Assembly (NCBI GenBank): GCA_017454265.1
Contig: JAFTDJ010000043.1
Coordinates: 1 to 56,138 of the forward strand
DNA length: 56,138 nucleotides
Direction of reading: 5' to 3'
Source of the DNA: Bacteroidales bacterium
GTDB taxonomy: Bacteria; Bacteroidota; Bacteroidia; Bacteroidales; UBA932
This document shows positions 32,452 to 41,304 of this stretch, piece by piece. Positions within the stretch are counted from its first letter, which is position 1, and each line of letters starts with the position of its first letter. The translations under genes were made by a program, and so were the position numbers. A model generated the notes under the pieces. The model was not told the origin of the DNA, ran no database searches, and saw only the letters and a program-made list of their open reading frames with translations.

Positions 32452-34152
32452 ATGAAGAGAATCATCGAATGTGTCCCGAATTTCAGTGAGGGACGCGACT
32501 CAAAAGTAATAGACGCCATAGTGGCGGCAATCGCTGAAGTAGAAGGCGTTAAGGTGCTCAACGTAGATCCGGGAGAGGCCACCAACCGAACGGTGGTCAC
32601 CTTCGTGGGCGAACCGGAGGCCGTAACGGAAGCGGCCTTCCGAGGCGCCCGCAAGGCCCAGGAACTCATAGACATGCGCAAGCACCACGGAGCCCATCCC
32701 CGCTCCGGCGCCACTGACGTACTGCCGCTCATTCCCGTTGCAGGAATCACCCTCCAGGAATGCGCCGACCTCGCCCGACGGCTCGCAAAACGGATGTACG
32801 AAGAGCTCGGAATCCCGTGCTACTGCTACGAGGCCGCGGCCTTCACACCGGAGCGCAAGAACCTCGCAGTCTGTCGCGCCGGCGAATACGAGGCGCTTCC
32901 CGACAAATTCAAAGACCCCTCCCGCAGGCCCGACTTCTGCGGCGATTGGGACGAGCATGCCCAAAGGGCCGGCGCCTCCAACGTGGGCGCGCGCGACTTC
33001 CTCGTGGCCGTTAACTTCAACCTCAACACAACCTCTACCCGCCGCGCCATGGCGGTGGCCTTCGACGTGCGCGAAAAGGGGCGCAAGGCACGCGAGGGCG
33101 GTTCGCTCACCGGCAAGCTCCTGAAAGACGCCGACGGCAACCAGATCTGGATTCCCGGCACGCTTAAGGGATGCAAGGCAATCGGCTGGTACATAGATGA
33201 GTACGGTATTGCCCAGGTCTCCATGAACATTACGGACATAAACGCGACGCCCCTGCATGTCGCCTTCGAAGAGGTAAGCCGTGCAGCAGCAGCCCGGGGC
33301 CTCAGGGTCACCGGCGCCGAAATCGTTGGACTCGTGCCCAAAAAGGTGCTGCTCGACGCCGGCCGCTTCTATCTGGAGAAGCAGCAGCGCTCTCTCGGCA
33401 TCAGCGAGGAGGAGATAGTCAAGATAGCGGTGAAGAGCATGTCGCTCGACGACCTCAAGCCCTTCGACCCCCGCGAGAAGGTCATCGAATTCCTGATGAA
33501 GGACGAGGCTGAGGAAGCCGCCAGCCACCGGCTTGTGCGCATGAGTGCAGAAGGATTCGCCCGGGAGACGGCTTCCGAATCCCCGGCCCCCGGAGGCGGC
33601 TCCGTGTCGGCTTATATGGGCGCGCTCGCAGCTGCACTCGCCACCATGGTCGCTAACCTGAGTGCCCACAAACGCGGCTGGGACGAGCGCTGGAAAGAGT
33701 TCTCCGACGTTGCCGAGCAAGGGCAGGCGGTGCTCGACGAGCTGCTCGCCCTGGTGGATGAGGACACTGCGGCGTTCAACCGCATCATGGACGCTTTCGG
33801 CTTGCCGAAGGGCACGGAGGAGGAGAAGCAGGCGCGCGCCGAAGCAATCGAGGCAGCTACCTTGTACGCCGCCAGCGTGCCCCTTAAGACGATGGAGGCC
33901 TCGCTGAAGGCGCTCCCGCTGGCGCTTCAGATGGCCCGCAGCGGCAACCCCGCCTCCGCTTCCGACGCCGGAGTAGCAGCGCTCGCCGCACTTGCAGGCA
34001 TCCGCGGCGCTCACCTGAACGTGCGCATCAACGCAGCAGGCCTCTCCGACAAGGCTCCCGCCGCTCCTCTCCTGGAGCGTGCCGCAGCAATCGAAGCGGA
34101 AGCCGCCGCCCTCGAGTCCGAGGTCCTTGCTGCCGTGAACGAACATATCTGA
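32452..34152 (+). CDS. ftcD: glutamate formimidoyltransferase / formimidoyl-THF cyclodeaminase
   Basis: The 566-residue protein is a fusion. Residues about 1-330 are the formimidoyltransferase (IIECVPNFSEGRD at the start, MRKHHGAHPRSGATDVLPLIPV around 75-96, and the His-containing active region), and about 350-566 are the cyclodeaminase (APGGGSVSAYMGALAAALATMVANLS). It transfers the formimino group of formimino-glutamate to tetrahydrofolate and then releases ammonia, giving methenyl-THF. This is the last step of histidine degradation in Bacteroidales. It leads the hut operon. Confidence 0.95.
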   Translation: MKRIIECVPNFSEGRDSKVIDAIVAAIAEVEGVKVLNVDPGEATNRTVVTFVGEPEAVTEAAFRGARKAQELIDMRKHHGAHPRSGATDVLPLIPVAGITLQECADLARRLAKRMYEELGIPCYCYEAAAFTPERKNLAVCRAGEYEALPDKFKDPSRRPDFCGDWDEHAQRAGASNVGARDFLVAVNFNLNTTSTRRAMAVAFDVREKGRKAREGGSLTGKLLKDADGNQIWIPGTLKGCKAIGWYIDEYGIAQVSMNITDINATPLHVAFEEVSRAAAARGLRVTGAEIVGLVPKKVLLDAGRFYLEKQQRSLGISEEEIVKIAVKSMSLDDLKPFDPREKVIEFLMKDEAEEAASHRLVRMSAEGFARETASESPAPGGGSVSAYMGALAAALATMVANLSAHKRGWDERWKEFSDVAEQGQAVLDELLALVDEDTAAFNRIMDAFGLPKGTEEEKQARAEAIEAATLYAASVPLKTMEASLKALPLALQMARSGNPASASDAGVAALAALAGIRGAHLNVRINAAGLSDKAPAAPLLERAAAIEAEAAALESEVLAAVNEHI

Positions 34153-34218
34153 CTGTCATTTCGAGAAACAGACTGTCATTTCGAGAAACAGACTGTCATT
34201 TCGAGCTTGTCGAGAAAT
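34151..34218. repeat. tandem repeat left of the GIY-YIG gene
   Basis: GACTGTCATTTCGAGAAACA occurs twice in full (34151-34170, 34171-34190) and begins a third copy that ends in the palindrome TTTCGAGCTTGTCGAGAAA. The core TGTCATTTCGA is the reverse complement of that on the right side of the gene. Confidence 0.85.
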
Positions 34219-34232
34219 CTAATAACAAAACT

Positions 34233-34562
34233 ATGTACAAACAATACTGGACTTATATTGTATCAAATAAATACGATACAACTTTGTATATCGGAGTAAC
34301 GGATAATATTGAAAGAAGACTCGCTGAACATAGATCTGGACAGATTCCTGGTTTTACTCAGAAATACAATTGTAATAAACTGGTATATTATGAAACATAT
34401 TCTGATATAAATCAGGCAATTGAGAGAGAAAAACAACTCAAAAAATGGTCGCGGATGAAAAAGGATAACCTAATTGACAGTATAAATAAAGACCGTAAGG
34501 ATTTGTTTGGTGAGGAGATTTCTCCACTCGCTGCGCTCGGTCGAAATGACAAGAGTGAGTAG
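34233..34562 (+). CDS. GIY-YIG nuclease (URI-like), repeat-associated
   Basis: The 109-residue protein has WTYIVSNKYDTTLYIGVTDNIERRLAEH: the GIY-YIG residues appear as WTYI and LYIGVT, and the catalytic Arg and His are in RRLAEH. Glu near residue 69 (AIEREKQLKKW) is the metal-binding glutamate. The last 15 residues are encoded by a copy of the flanking repeat (from 34515), so the true end may once have been different. Small nucleases of this type commonly lie beside such repeats in Bacteroidetes genomes. Its low GC and the repeats mark it as an insertion in the hut operon. Function in repeat spread is inferred. Confidence 0.88.
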   Translation: MYKQYWTYIVSNKYDTTLYIGVTDNIERRLAEHRSGQIPGFTQKYNCNKLVYYETYSDINQAIEREKQLKKWSRMKKDNLIDSINKDRKDLFGEEISPLAALGRNDKSE

Positions 34563-34645
34563 CTCGGTCGAAATGACAAAAGTCATCGGTCGAAATGACA
34601 AAAGTCATCGGTCGAAATGACAAAAGTCATCGGTCGAAATGACAA
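34515..34645. repeat. tandem repeat right of the GIY-YIG gene
   Basis: The unit CGGTCGAAATGACAAAAGTCAT (22 bases, at 34565, 34587 and 34609) is repeated with partial copies at both ends; GGTCGAAATGACAA occurs five times. The first copy continues the palindrome GAGATTTCTCC...GGTCGAAATGACA, which overlaps the 3' end of the nuclease gene. It is inverted relative to the left array. Confidence 0.85.
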
Positions 34646-34657
34646 ATAACTGAACAT

Positions 34658-36682
34658 ATGAATTTTAAGGAAAAGATATTGGAGGGGATCCCGGCGGAGC
34701 TGCCGGAGCCCCGGCCGTACGATACGACGGTGAACCACGCCCCGAGGCGCAAAGACATACTCACCCGCGAGCAGAAGGCCCTGGCGCTGAAAAATGCACT
34801 GCGTTACTTCGAGCCAAGGCACCACGCGGTATTGGCGCCCGAGTTCGCAGAGGAACTGAAGAAATACGGCCGCATCTATATGTACCGATTCCGCCCGACG
34901 TACGAGATGTACGCGCGGCCGATAGAGGAATACCCGGCGAAGTCACGGCAGGCCGCGGCCATCATGGCGATGATACAGAACAACCTGGACCCGCGTGTGG
35001 CCCAGCATCCGCACGAGCTCATAATCTACGGCGGCAACGGCGCCATCTTCCAGAACTGGGCACAGTACCGCCTCGTGATGCAGTACCTCGCCACCATGAC
35101 CGACGAACAGACGCTGGTGATGTACTCCGGCCATCCGCTTGGCCTCTTTCCGAGCCACCGCGACGCACCCCGCGTAATCGTCACCAACGGCATGGTCATC
35201 CCCAACTACTCCAAACCCGATGACTGGGAGCGCTTCAACGCGCTGGGCGTGAGCCAGTACGGCCAGATGACTGCCGGCAGCTATATGTACATCGGGCCGC
35301 AGGGCATCGTTCACGGCACCACCATCACGGTGATGAACGCCGCCCGGAAGGTGATGGCGGGGAGATTCCTCGACTCCGGCTTCGCCTCCGCTCGGAATGA
35401 CAAATCCCTCCTCTTCGTTACCGCCGGTCTCGGCGGCATGAGCGGCGCGCAACCCAAGGCGGGCAACATCGCCGGCGTGGTCTCCGTCACTGCAGAAATT
35501 AACCCGCTGGCTGCGCGCAAGCGCTATGAGCAGGGCTGGGTGGACGAACTCCACACCGACCTTGACGAACTCATCCCCCGCATCCGCGAGGCGCTCGCCG
35601 CCGGAAAGCCCGTCTCCCTTGCCTACGTGGGCAATGTAGTGGACCTTTGGGAGCGCCTGGCGGACGAAGAAATACGCGTAGACCTCGGCTCCGACCAGAC
35701 ATCGCTCCATAACCCCTGGTCCGGCGGCTACTACCCCGTAGGCTACAGCCTGGAGGAGAGCAAACAGATGATGGCGGAAGACCCCGCTCGCTTCAAGGAG
35801 GCCGTGCAGGCATCTCTCCGCCGCCACGTGGCAGCCATAAACCGCCTCGCCGCCAGGGGCATGTATTTCTTCGACTACGGCAACGCCTTCCTGCTGGAGA
35901 GCTCCCGCGCCGGCGCAGATGTGCTCAAGCCCGACGGCTCCTTCCGCTACCCCTCTTACGTGCAGGACATCATGGGCCCCATGTACTTCGACTACGGCTT
36001 CGGGCCCTTCCGGTGGGTGTGCCTGAGCGAGCGCCCGGAAGACCTTGCTCTTACGGATGAGCTTGCAGTACAGGTACTTAGCGAGCTTGCGGCGCAGGCT
36101 CCGGAAGACATCGCCCCGCAGATGCGGGACAACATACGGTGGATAGAAGAAGCCGGACGCAACAGTCTCGTCGTAGGCTCCCAGGCCCGCATCCTGTACG
36201 CCGACTGCGAAGGGCGCACCCGCATCGCGCTGGCATTCAACGACGCCATACGCGACGGCCGCCTCCACGGCCCCGTGGTGCTCGGCCGCGACCATCACGA
36301 TGTCTCCGGCACCGACAGCCCCTTCCGCGAAACCTCCAACATTTACGACGGCTCGCAGTTCACCGCCGACATGGCCGTGCAGAACGTCATCGGCGACGCT
36401 TTCCGCGGCGCCACCTGGGTCAGCATCCACAACGGCGGCGGCGTGGGCTGGGGCGAAGTCATCAACGGCGGCTTCGGGATGGTGATCGACGGCTCCGAAG
36501 ACTCCGCCCGCCACATACGCGAAATGCTCTTCTGGGACGTGAACAACGGCATCGCCCGCCGCAGCTGGGCCCGCAACGACGGCGCCCGTGCAGCAATCGA
36601 GCGGCAGATGGCCCGCACCCCCGGACTCAAAGTCACACTCCCAAACATAGCAGACGACGAACTGATCAACTCCATACTATGA
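34658..36682 (+). CDS. hutU: urocanate hydratase with an in-frame repeat insert
   Basis: The 674-residue urocanase (long Bacteroidetes form) has ELIIYGGNGAIFQNWAQYRL, VGSQARILYADCEGR and the NAD-binding GGLGGMSGAQPKAGNIAG. It converts urocanate to imidazolone propionate. Between MNAARKVMAG and LLFVTAGLGG residues about 235-249 (RFLDSGFASARNDK) are encoded by a copy of the repeat family that flanks the GIY-YIG gene (35360-35402); this segment lacks a counterpart in the usual sequence. The insert is before the dinucleotide-binding motif and might be tolerated as a loop. The stop overlaps hutH as ATGA. Confidence 0.95.
   Translation: MNFKEKILEGIPAELPEPRPYDTTVNHAPRRKDILTREQKALALKNALRYFEPRHHAVLAPEFAEELKKYGRIYMYRFRPTYEMYARPIEEYPAKSRQAAAIMAMIQNNLDPRVAQHPHELIIYGGNGAIFQNWAQYRLVMQYLATMTDEQTLVMYSGHPLGLFPSHRDAPRVIVTNGMVIPNYSKPDDWERFNALGVSQYGQMTAGSYMYIGPQGIVHGTTITVMNAARKVMAGRFLDSGFASARNDKSLLFVTAGLGGMSGAQPKAGNIAGVVSVTAEINPLAARKRYEQGWVDELHTDLDELIPRIREALAAGKPVSLAYVGNVVDLWERLADEEIRVDLGSDQTSLHNPWSGGYYPVGYSLEESKQMMAEDPARFKEAVQASLRRHVAAINRLAARGMYFFDYGNAFLLESSRAGADVLKPDGSFRYPSYVQDIMGPMYFDYGFGPFRWVCLSERPEDLALTDELAVQVLSELAAQAPEDIAPQMRDNIRWIEEAGRNSLVVGSQARILYADCEGRTRIALAFNDAIRDGRLHGPVVLGRDHHDVSGTDSPFRETSNIYDGSQFTADMAVQNVIGDAFRGATWVSIHNGGGVGWGEVINGGFGMVIDGSEDSARHIREMLFWDVNNGIARRSWARNDGARAAIERQMARTPGLKVTLPNIADDELINSIL
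35360..35402. repeat. GIY-YIG-type repeat copy inside hutU
   Basis: GGAGATTCCTCGACT followed by CCGCTCGGAATGACAA has the same start and end as the intergenic repeats (GAGATTTCTC...GGTCGAAATGACAA) and keeps the hutU frame open. Confidence 0.7.
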
Positions 36683-38166
36683 CACACTACATCTCCGACA
36701 AGCGCCTCAGCCTCGAACGGCTGAAAGAAATAATAGAGAACCACGAGACTCTGCAGCTCTCGCCGGCCTCCGTGGCGGCCATAGAAAAGTGCCGCCGCTA
36801 CCTGGACGAAAAGACCAAGGACTCCGACACTCCGCTCTACGGCATCACCACCGGCTTCGGCTCCCTGTACAACGTAACCATTCCGGAGAAGGACCTCAGC
36901 CAGCTCCAGCACAACCTGGTGATGTCGCACGCCTGCGGCACCGGCCCTACAGTGCGTCCGGAAATCGTAAAACTGATGATCTTCCTGAAGGTGCAGAACC
37001 TCTCATACGGCCATTCCGGGGTGCAACTCGTTACCGTACAGCGTCTTATGGATATGTTCAACAACGACGTGCTGCCGGTTGTTTACAGCCAGGGTTCGCT
37101 GGGAGCCTCCGGAGACCTCTCGCCGCTCGCTCACCTGAGCCTGCCCCTCATAGGCATGGGCGAGGTGCTCTACAAGGGAGAGGTGAGGCCTGCGGCCGAC
37201 GTGTGGGCGGAACTCGGCTGGGAGCCCATACGCCTGCAGTCCAAGGAGGGCCTGGCGCTGCTCAACGGCACCCAGTTCATGAGCGCGCACGCAGTATGGG
37301 CCATCCTCAAGAGCATGCGCCTCTCCCGCTGGGCCGACCTCATAGGGGCCATGTCGCTGGACGCTTACGACGGCCGCATAGAGCCGTTCCTGTCTCTTAC
37401 GCACCAGTTGCGGCCGCACAGCGGGCAGATAGAGACCGGCCGGCGCTTCAACGCCATCCTCGCCGGCAGCGAGATTATCCGCCGTCCCAAAGAACACGTG
37501 CAGGACCCTTACAGCTTCCGCTGCATTCCTCAGGTACACGGGGCGGTGAAAGACAACATCAACTACGTCAAGTCGGTGATAGAGAACGAGATAAACTCCG
37601 CCACCGACAATCCCAACATCTTCCCGGATGAGGATATGATTATCTCCGCGGGCAATTTCCACGGGGAACCTATCGCCATCCCGATGGATGCCCTGGCAAT
37701 CGCTATGAGCGAGCTGGCGAGCATCTCAGAGCGGCGCACCTATCAGCTCATCCACGGCCTGCGCGGCCTGCCAAAGTACCTTGTAGCCAATCCGGGGCTC
37801 AACAGCGGCTTTATGATACCGCAGTACACGGCTGCCTCCATCGTGAGCCAGAACAAAGGCCTCTGCTGGCCGGCCTCCTGCGACTCCATTCCTTCTTCGC
37901 AGGGACAGGAAGACCATGTGAGCATGGGCTCCAATTCGGCCACCAAGCTGGTGCGAGTGGTGGACAATGTGGAGACTGTGCTTGGCATCGAACTCTTCAA
38001 CGCCGCCCAGGCCCTCGATTTTCGCCGTCCCGCAAAGACTTCCCCCGCCCTGGAACGTGTCTTCGAGGCCTTCCGCAAGGAGGTCCCGTTCATCGACAAC
38101 GACACATACATGCATCCGCTGATAGAGAGGTCGGTAGAGTTTATTCGAAGAGAGGAGTTTTATTAA
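36679..38166 (+). CDS. hutH: histidine ammonia-lyase
   Basis: The 495-residue protein has Ala143-Ser144-Gly145 in GSLGASGDLSPLAHL, the residues that form the MIO cofactor, plus GSGFGSLYNV-type N-terminal TTGFGS and SSQGQEDHVSMG in the C-terminal half. It removes ammonia from histidine to give urocanate. The frame is open further upstream (to 36139), but that part is a shadow of hutU; ATG 36679 overlaps the hutU stop and gives the usual length. The stop overlaps hutI as TAATG. Confidence 0.96.
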   Translation: MTHYISDKRLSLERLKEIIENHETLQLSPASVAAIEKCRRYLDEKTKDSDTPLYGITTGFGSLYNVTIPEKDLSQLQHNLVMSHACGTGPTVRPEIVKLMIFLKVQNLSYGHSGVQLVTVQRLMDMFNNDVLPVVYSQGSLGASGDLSPLAHLSLPLIGMGEVLYKGEVRPAADVWAELGWEPIRLQSKEGLALLNGTQFMSAHAVWAILKSMRLSRWADLIGAMSLDAYDGRIEPFLSLTHQLRPHSGQIETGRRFNAILAGSEIIRRPKEHVQDPYSFRCIPQVHGAVKDNINYVKSVIENEINSATDNPNIFPDEDMIISAGNFHGEPIAIPMDALAIAMSELASISERRTYQLIHGLRGLPKYLVANPGLNSGFMIPQYTAASIVSQNKGLCWPASCDSIPSSQGQEDHVSMGSNSATKLVRVVDNVETVLGIELFNAAQALDFRRPAKTSPALERVFEAFRKEVPFIDNDTYMHPLIERSVEFIRREEFY

Positions 38167-39407
38167 TGATTATTTATAATATAGGGGAGCTTGTGGGCAT
38201 TGTGCCCGAGGGCGTGCTCCGCAAGTGCGGGGCCGAGATGTCCGAGGTCGGTACCCTGCACAACGCATGGCTGCGCATAGAAGGCGGCCGCATTGCCGGT
38301 TTTGGCAGAATGGAAGATCTCTCGACTTCGCTCGAGATGACAGATTCGCTCGAGATGACAGATTCGCTCGACGCAGGAGGCGGCATGGTAATGCCTGCAT
38401 TCTGCGACAGCCACACTCATGTGGTATATGCCGGAAGCCGTGAAGGCGAGTTCCTCGACAAGATTAACGGCCTGAGCTACGAACAGATAGCGGCTCGCGG
38501 TGGCGGCATCCTCAACTCCTCTGACCTGCTCCACGAGACTGCCGAAGACGAGTTGTACGAACAGTCTATGGTACGCGTGCGCGAGATGATGTCCAAGGGC
38601 ACCGGAGCCATGGAAATCAAGAGCGGATACGGTCTTAATCCGGCCGACGAACTCAAGATGCTGCGCGTCATCCGCCGCATCAGGGAAAGCGTGCCTGCCT
38701 CAGTGCGCGCTACCTTCCTAGGTGCCCATGCCGTAGGCCGCGGATACACGCACGAGGCTTATGTTCAGGAAGTTATTGATATGATGCCGCAGGCGGCGGA
38801 ACTTGTAGACTTTGTTGATGTCTTTTGCGACAAGGGCTTTTTCTCGCCGGAAGAAACCTCCCGGATTCTCACTGAAGGAGCCGCCTGTGGCTTACGGGCA
38901 AAAATACACGCCAACGAGCTGGCGGTAAGCGGGGGCGTAGAAGTCGGAGTTAGTCACGGAGCTTTGTCGGTTGACCACTTGGAACGCACTACGCAAGCGC
39001 AAATTGATGCGCTCAAGGGCTCCGGAACTATGCCTACAATGCTTCCGGGCTCTTCGTTCTTCCTCGGTCTCCCTTATGGAAAAGGGAAAGACTTTATAGA
39101 GGCGGGGCTGCCTTTGGCACTTGCCTCCGACTATAATCCGGGCTCTTCTCCGTCGGGCGATATGCGTTTTATAATGGCGCTGGGATGTGTCAGAATGCGG
39201 CTTACACCTCTGCAGGCCTTCAATGCTGTAACGTTGAATTCCGCTTACGCAATGGGATTAAGCGGAGAGACCGGCTCCATTACTCCGGGGAAGCGTGCAG
39301 ACGTTATTCTCACTGAGCCCGGCTGGAACATTACCCGTCTTGCATACAATTATACCACACCTTTCATCAAAAAGGTATTCATCGGTGGCAAGGGACTGCA
39401 GGATTAA
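38166..39407 (+). CDS. hutI: imidazolonepropionase with an in-frame tandem repeat
   Basis: The 413-residue amidohydrolase has FCDSHTHVVYAG (about residues 79-90) with metal-binding histidines, EIKSGYGLN, HANELAVSGGVEV, and ASDYNPGSSPSG. It opens the imidazolone ring to formimino-glutamate, which ftcD then uses. Residues about 51-69 contain SLEMTD twice followed by SLDA, encoded by a repeat insert (38316-38373); this region precedes the metal site and is a surface loop in the family, so function may be kept. It ends the hut operon. Confidence 0.94.
   Translation: MIIYNIGELVGIVPEGVLRKCGAEMSEVGTLHNAWLRIEGGRIAGFGRMEDLSTSLEMTDSLEMTDSLDAGGGMVMPAFCDSHTHVVYAGSREGEFLDKINGLSYEQIAARGGGILNSSDLLHETAEDELYEQSMVRVREMMSKGTGAMEIKSGYGLNPADELKMLRVIRRIRESVPASVRATFLGAHAVGRGYTHEAYVQEVIDMMPQAAELVDFVDVFCDKGFFSPEETSRILTEGAACGLRAKIHANELAVSGGVEVGVSHGALSVDHLERTTQAQIDALKGSGTMPTMLPGSSFFLGLPYGKGKDFIEAGLPLALASDYNPGSSPSGDMRFIMALGCVRMRLTPLQAFNAVTLNSAYAMGLSGETGSITPGKRADVILTEPGWNITRLAYNYTTPFIKKVFIGGKGLQD
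38316..38373. repeat. repeat copy inside hutI with an 18-base tandem unit
   Basis: TTCGCTCGAGATGACAGA occurs at 38327-38344 and 38345-38362 and begins again at 38363. It is preceded by GATCTCTCGAC. The unit is the same family as the arrays around the GIY-YIG gene, with 18 bases keeping the reading frame. Confidence 0.75.
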
Positions 39408-39417
39408 AAAATAGAGT

Positions 39418-39425
39418 TATATTTG
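39418..39425 (+). promoter_or_regulatory. -7 box of the outer-membrane protein gene
   Basis: TATATTTG followed by C, 19 bases before the ATG at 39445, is an exact TAnnTTTG match. Confidence 0.5.
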
Positions 39426-39444
39426 CACCGATAATAACTGTTGT

Positions 39445-40020
39445 ATGAAAAAGCTTATAGTACTGCTTTGCGCGTTGCTGCCGCTGAGCCTGAACGCCCA
39501 GAAACTCGGTAATCATCATTTCGAAATAGGCACGGGCATTGCTTTTCCCGGTGAGTTTTTGTTCGAAACTGTCGGGAAGGAATCCAATACCGTAAATCTA
39601 TATGGCGAATACAGGTATAATTTTACTCCGGCTTTTTCTGCAGGAGCCGTATATTCCTTTGTTATTCCGCACAAAGGGGACCTTTCCTACACTGACGTGG
39701 AAACAAAAGAGCAGGTCTCCATTGGAGAAACCACCAGTTATCATACGCTGAATGCCATAGCGGAATACAAATTCGGGCCTTACGGACCTATGTGCTTCTT
39801 TATCGGTGCCGGAGCCGGTGCCCAATACCGCCACGCCAAATATACCCACAGCCTTTATCCGGCCGGATACTGGAGCGCAGACGTGAGCCTGCACGCCGGC
39901 CTGGAGTTTTTTGAACATCTCAGATTAACTGTCGGGCACTATCACGACCTCCATTATCCAATCAGCGCCTTGTCCAGTGGAGCGCCCTATTACTACATAA
40001 ATGTAGGCTGGTCTTTCTAA
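39445..40020 (+). CDS. outer-membrane beta-barrel protein
   Basis: The 191-residue product has a signal peptide (PLSLNAQ) followed by alternating beta strands rich in Tyr, Gly and Phe (FEIGTGIAF, NLYGEYRYNF, FFIGAGAGAQYRHAK) and the typical terminal aromatic YYINVGWSF. It belongs to the small eight-stranded OmpA/OprF-like barrels. No substrate or partner can be deduced. It has its own -7 box at 39418. After its stop, AAAGAATCGTAAA is directly repeated twice at 40019-40048. Confidence 0.78.
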   Translation: MKKLIVLLCALLPLSLNAQKLGNHHFEIGTGIAFPGEFLFETVGKESNTVNLYGEYRYNFTPAFSAGAVYSFVIPHKGDLSYTDVETKEQVSIGETTSYHTLNAIAEYKFGPYGPMCFFIGAGAGAQYRHAKYTHSLYPAGYWSADVSLHAGLEFFEHLRLTVGHYHDLHYPISALSSGAPYYYINVGWSF

Positions 40021-40124
40021 AGAATCGTAAATTCCCGAAAGAATCGTAAAAATGTGACGAAGACATGCCCCCGGGGCGGATGAATCTGCAGATAATTCAC
40101 TTTATTTGCAGAAAAGTCCGTGCT

Positions 40125-41300
40125 ATGAAAACTTCGCCCCTTTTATTGTTGCTGTGTGTTTCCTGCTCTATTTTGGAACCCGAACTGCCGTTCGGTGAGT
40201 CTCGTCTTGGGGAACGCCACGCAAGCCGGCCCGGAGATGCATCTTCGTCGTCCGGAGCAACTGTGCGTGATACCACGTTCCTTGTCAGTGCAGTCAGCTT
40301 CCCCCGCACTTATGACTGGCAGAGGGACAGTTCTTTCGGAGCGGTGGCGTGTACGTTAAGGCTGTACCGTAATTGGCGCACCGTGCTGAAGATTCCGGCC
40401 GGAGCCGGCACTCGTATCTCGTCCGCACCGGATTGTCACCACATCATAGAGAATTCCATTTACACGGAATATGCAGACCGCTACGGGACTACAGTTAAGA
40501 AAGACGGGACTGAAGTATGCAGTTGGAACGAACCCGAAAAGCTTCAGGGACTGCTGTACAGGGATGGCGTGCTTCATACTTTGGGCGTCACCCGTTCGGC
40601 CGGAGCGCTGTGCTACAGGCGCGACGGTGAAATTGTGCTTAAAGTCGATTCCGCTATTCTGCTGGGTGGATTCGGAACAAACGGAAGGACGGCAACCGGG
40701 GCTCTGTACGAAGATTCCGGGACTGTTTGCTTTGCCTATAAAACTGAACTGGGCGGAATAAGCACGGCGTGGGTGTACAAAGACGGCAAAGTGGAGGCGG
40801 TGCTTACGGCCCCGGAGATCCGGATTCTGGATGCAAAAATGTTGGAAGGAGAGTGCGCGGTATTGTATAACCAGCTTTATTCAAGTGTCTTGTCTGTAGA
40901 TGGCAAAGCCAGGACAATAAGCGACGGCGCCGGTGTGTACTGGCAGGACGGAGAACTGATTAGGTACGAAGGCAGGATTGCAGTGGCCGGAACATACCTG
41001 AATTACAAAGGTTATCCCCGCGGCGGTCTTGGATGGGAAGACTGTGTCCTGGGCCTGAATGAAAACACCCCTTACATTTATTGCGACGGTGAACACTTTA
41101 TCGGTCTTGCACAGCCTCCGGTGCAGCATACGGACTGCTATTTTTTTAACAGAAGCTGCGCTTGCCAGCTGGGTGAGTCGATAGCTGTGGCACTGACTCC
41201 GAGAGAAGTGGGGAAGCTTCCTTTCGTCCTGCTGGGAGATAAAGTCCAGAAGTTTAATCTATACGGCTATCTCTCATCTATAGCCGTAGAAATCAATTAA
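40125..41300 (+). CDS. hypothetical lipoprotein
   Basis: The 391-residue product has a short lipoprotein signal (LLCVSC, Cys14). The rest is rich in beta strands with repeated short segments such as VLHTLGVTRS, LLYRDGV, WVYKDGKVEAVL and LSVDGKARTI, each of about 40-50 residues. This suggests a beta-propeller-like or WD-like repeat fold, but I cannot name the family. The start was set at ATG 40125, since TTTATTTG at 40101-40108 is a -7-like sequence and the frame from 40065 would begin before it. It lies 4 bases before comM. Confidence 0.6.
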   Translation: MKTSPLLLLLCVSCSILEPELPFGESRLGERHASRPGDASSSSGATVRDTTFLVSAVSFPRTYDWQRDSSFGAVACTLRLYRNWRTVLKIPAGAGTRISSAPDCHHIIENSIYTEYADRYGTTVKKDGTEVCSWNEPEKLQGLLYRDGVLHTLGVTRSAGALCYRRDGEIVLKVDSAILLGGFGTNGRTATGALYEDSGTVCFAYKTELGGISTAWVYKDGKVEAVLTAPEIRILDAKMLEGECAVLYNQLYSSVLSVDGKARTISDGAGVYWQDGELIRYEGRIAVAGTYLNYKGYPRGGLGWEDCVLGLNENTPYIYCDGEHFIGLAQPPVQHTDCYFFNRSCACQLGESIAVALTPREVGKLPFVLLGDKVQKFNLYGYLSSIAVEIN

Positions 41301-41304
41301 TTAT

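Noticed and set aside
32500-34146. Very long minus-strand frame opposite ftcD, and similar ones opposite hutU (34943-36514), the symporter (45536-46633) and GH27 on the plus strand (27303-28640).
   Set aside because: These are mirror frames caused by GC-rich codon use. The opposite strands encode well-known enzymes over the full length.
34151-34645. The tandem units as a CRISPR array.
   Set aside because: Units follow each other without spacers of unique sequence, and no cas gene is present.
36139-36678. Upstream extension of the hutH frame.
   Set aside because: The translation is Arg-rich and lies within hutU in another frame. HutH has its normal length from 36679.
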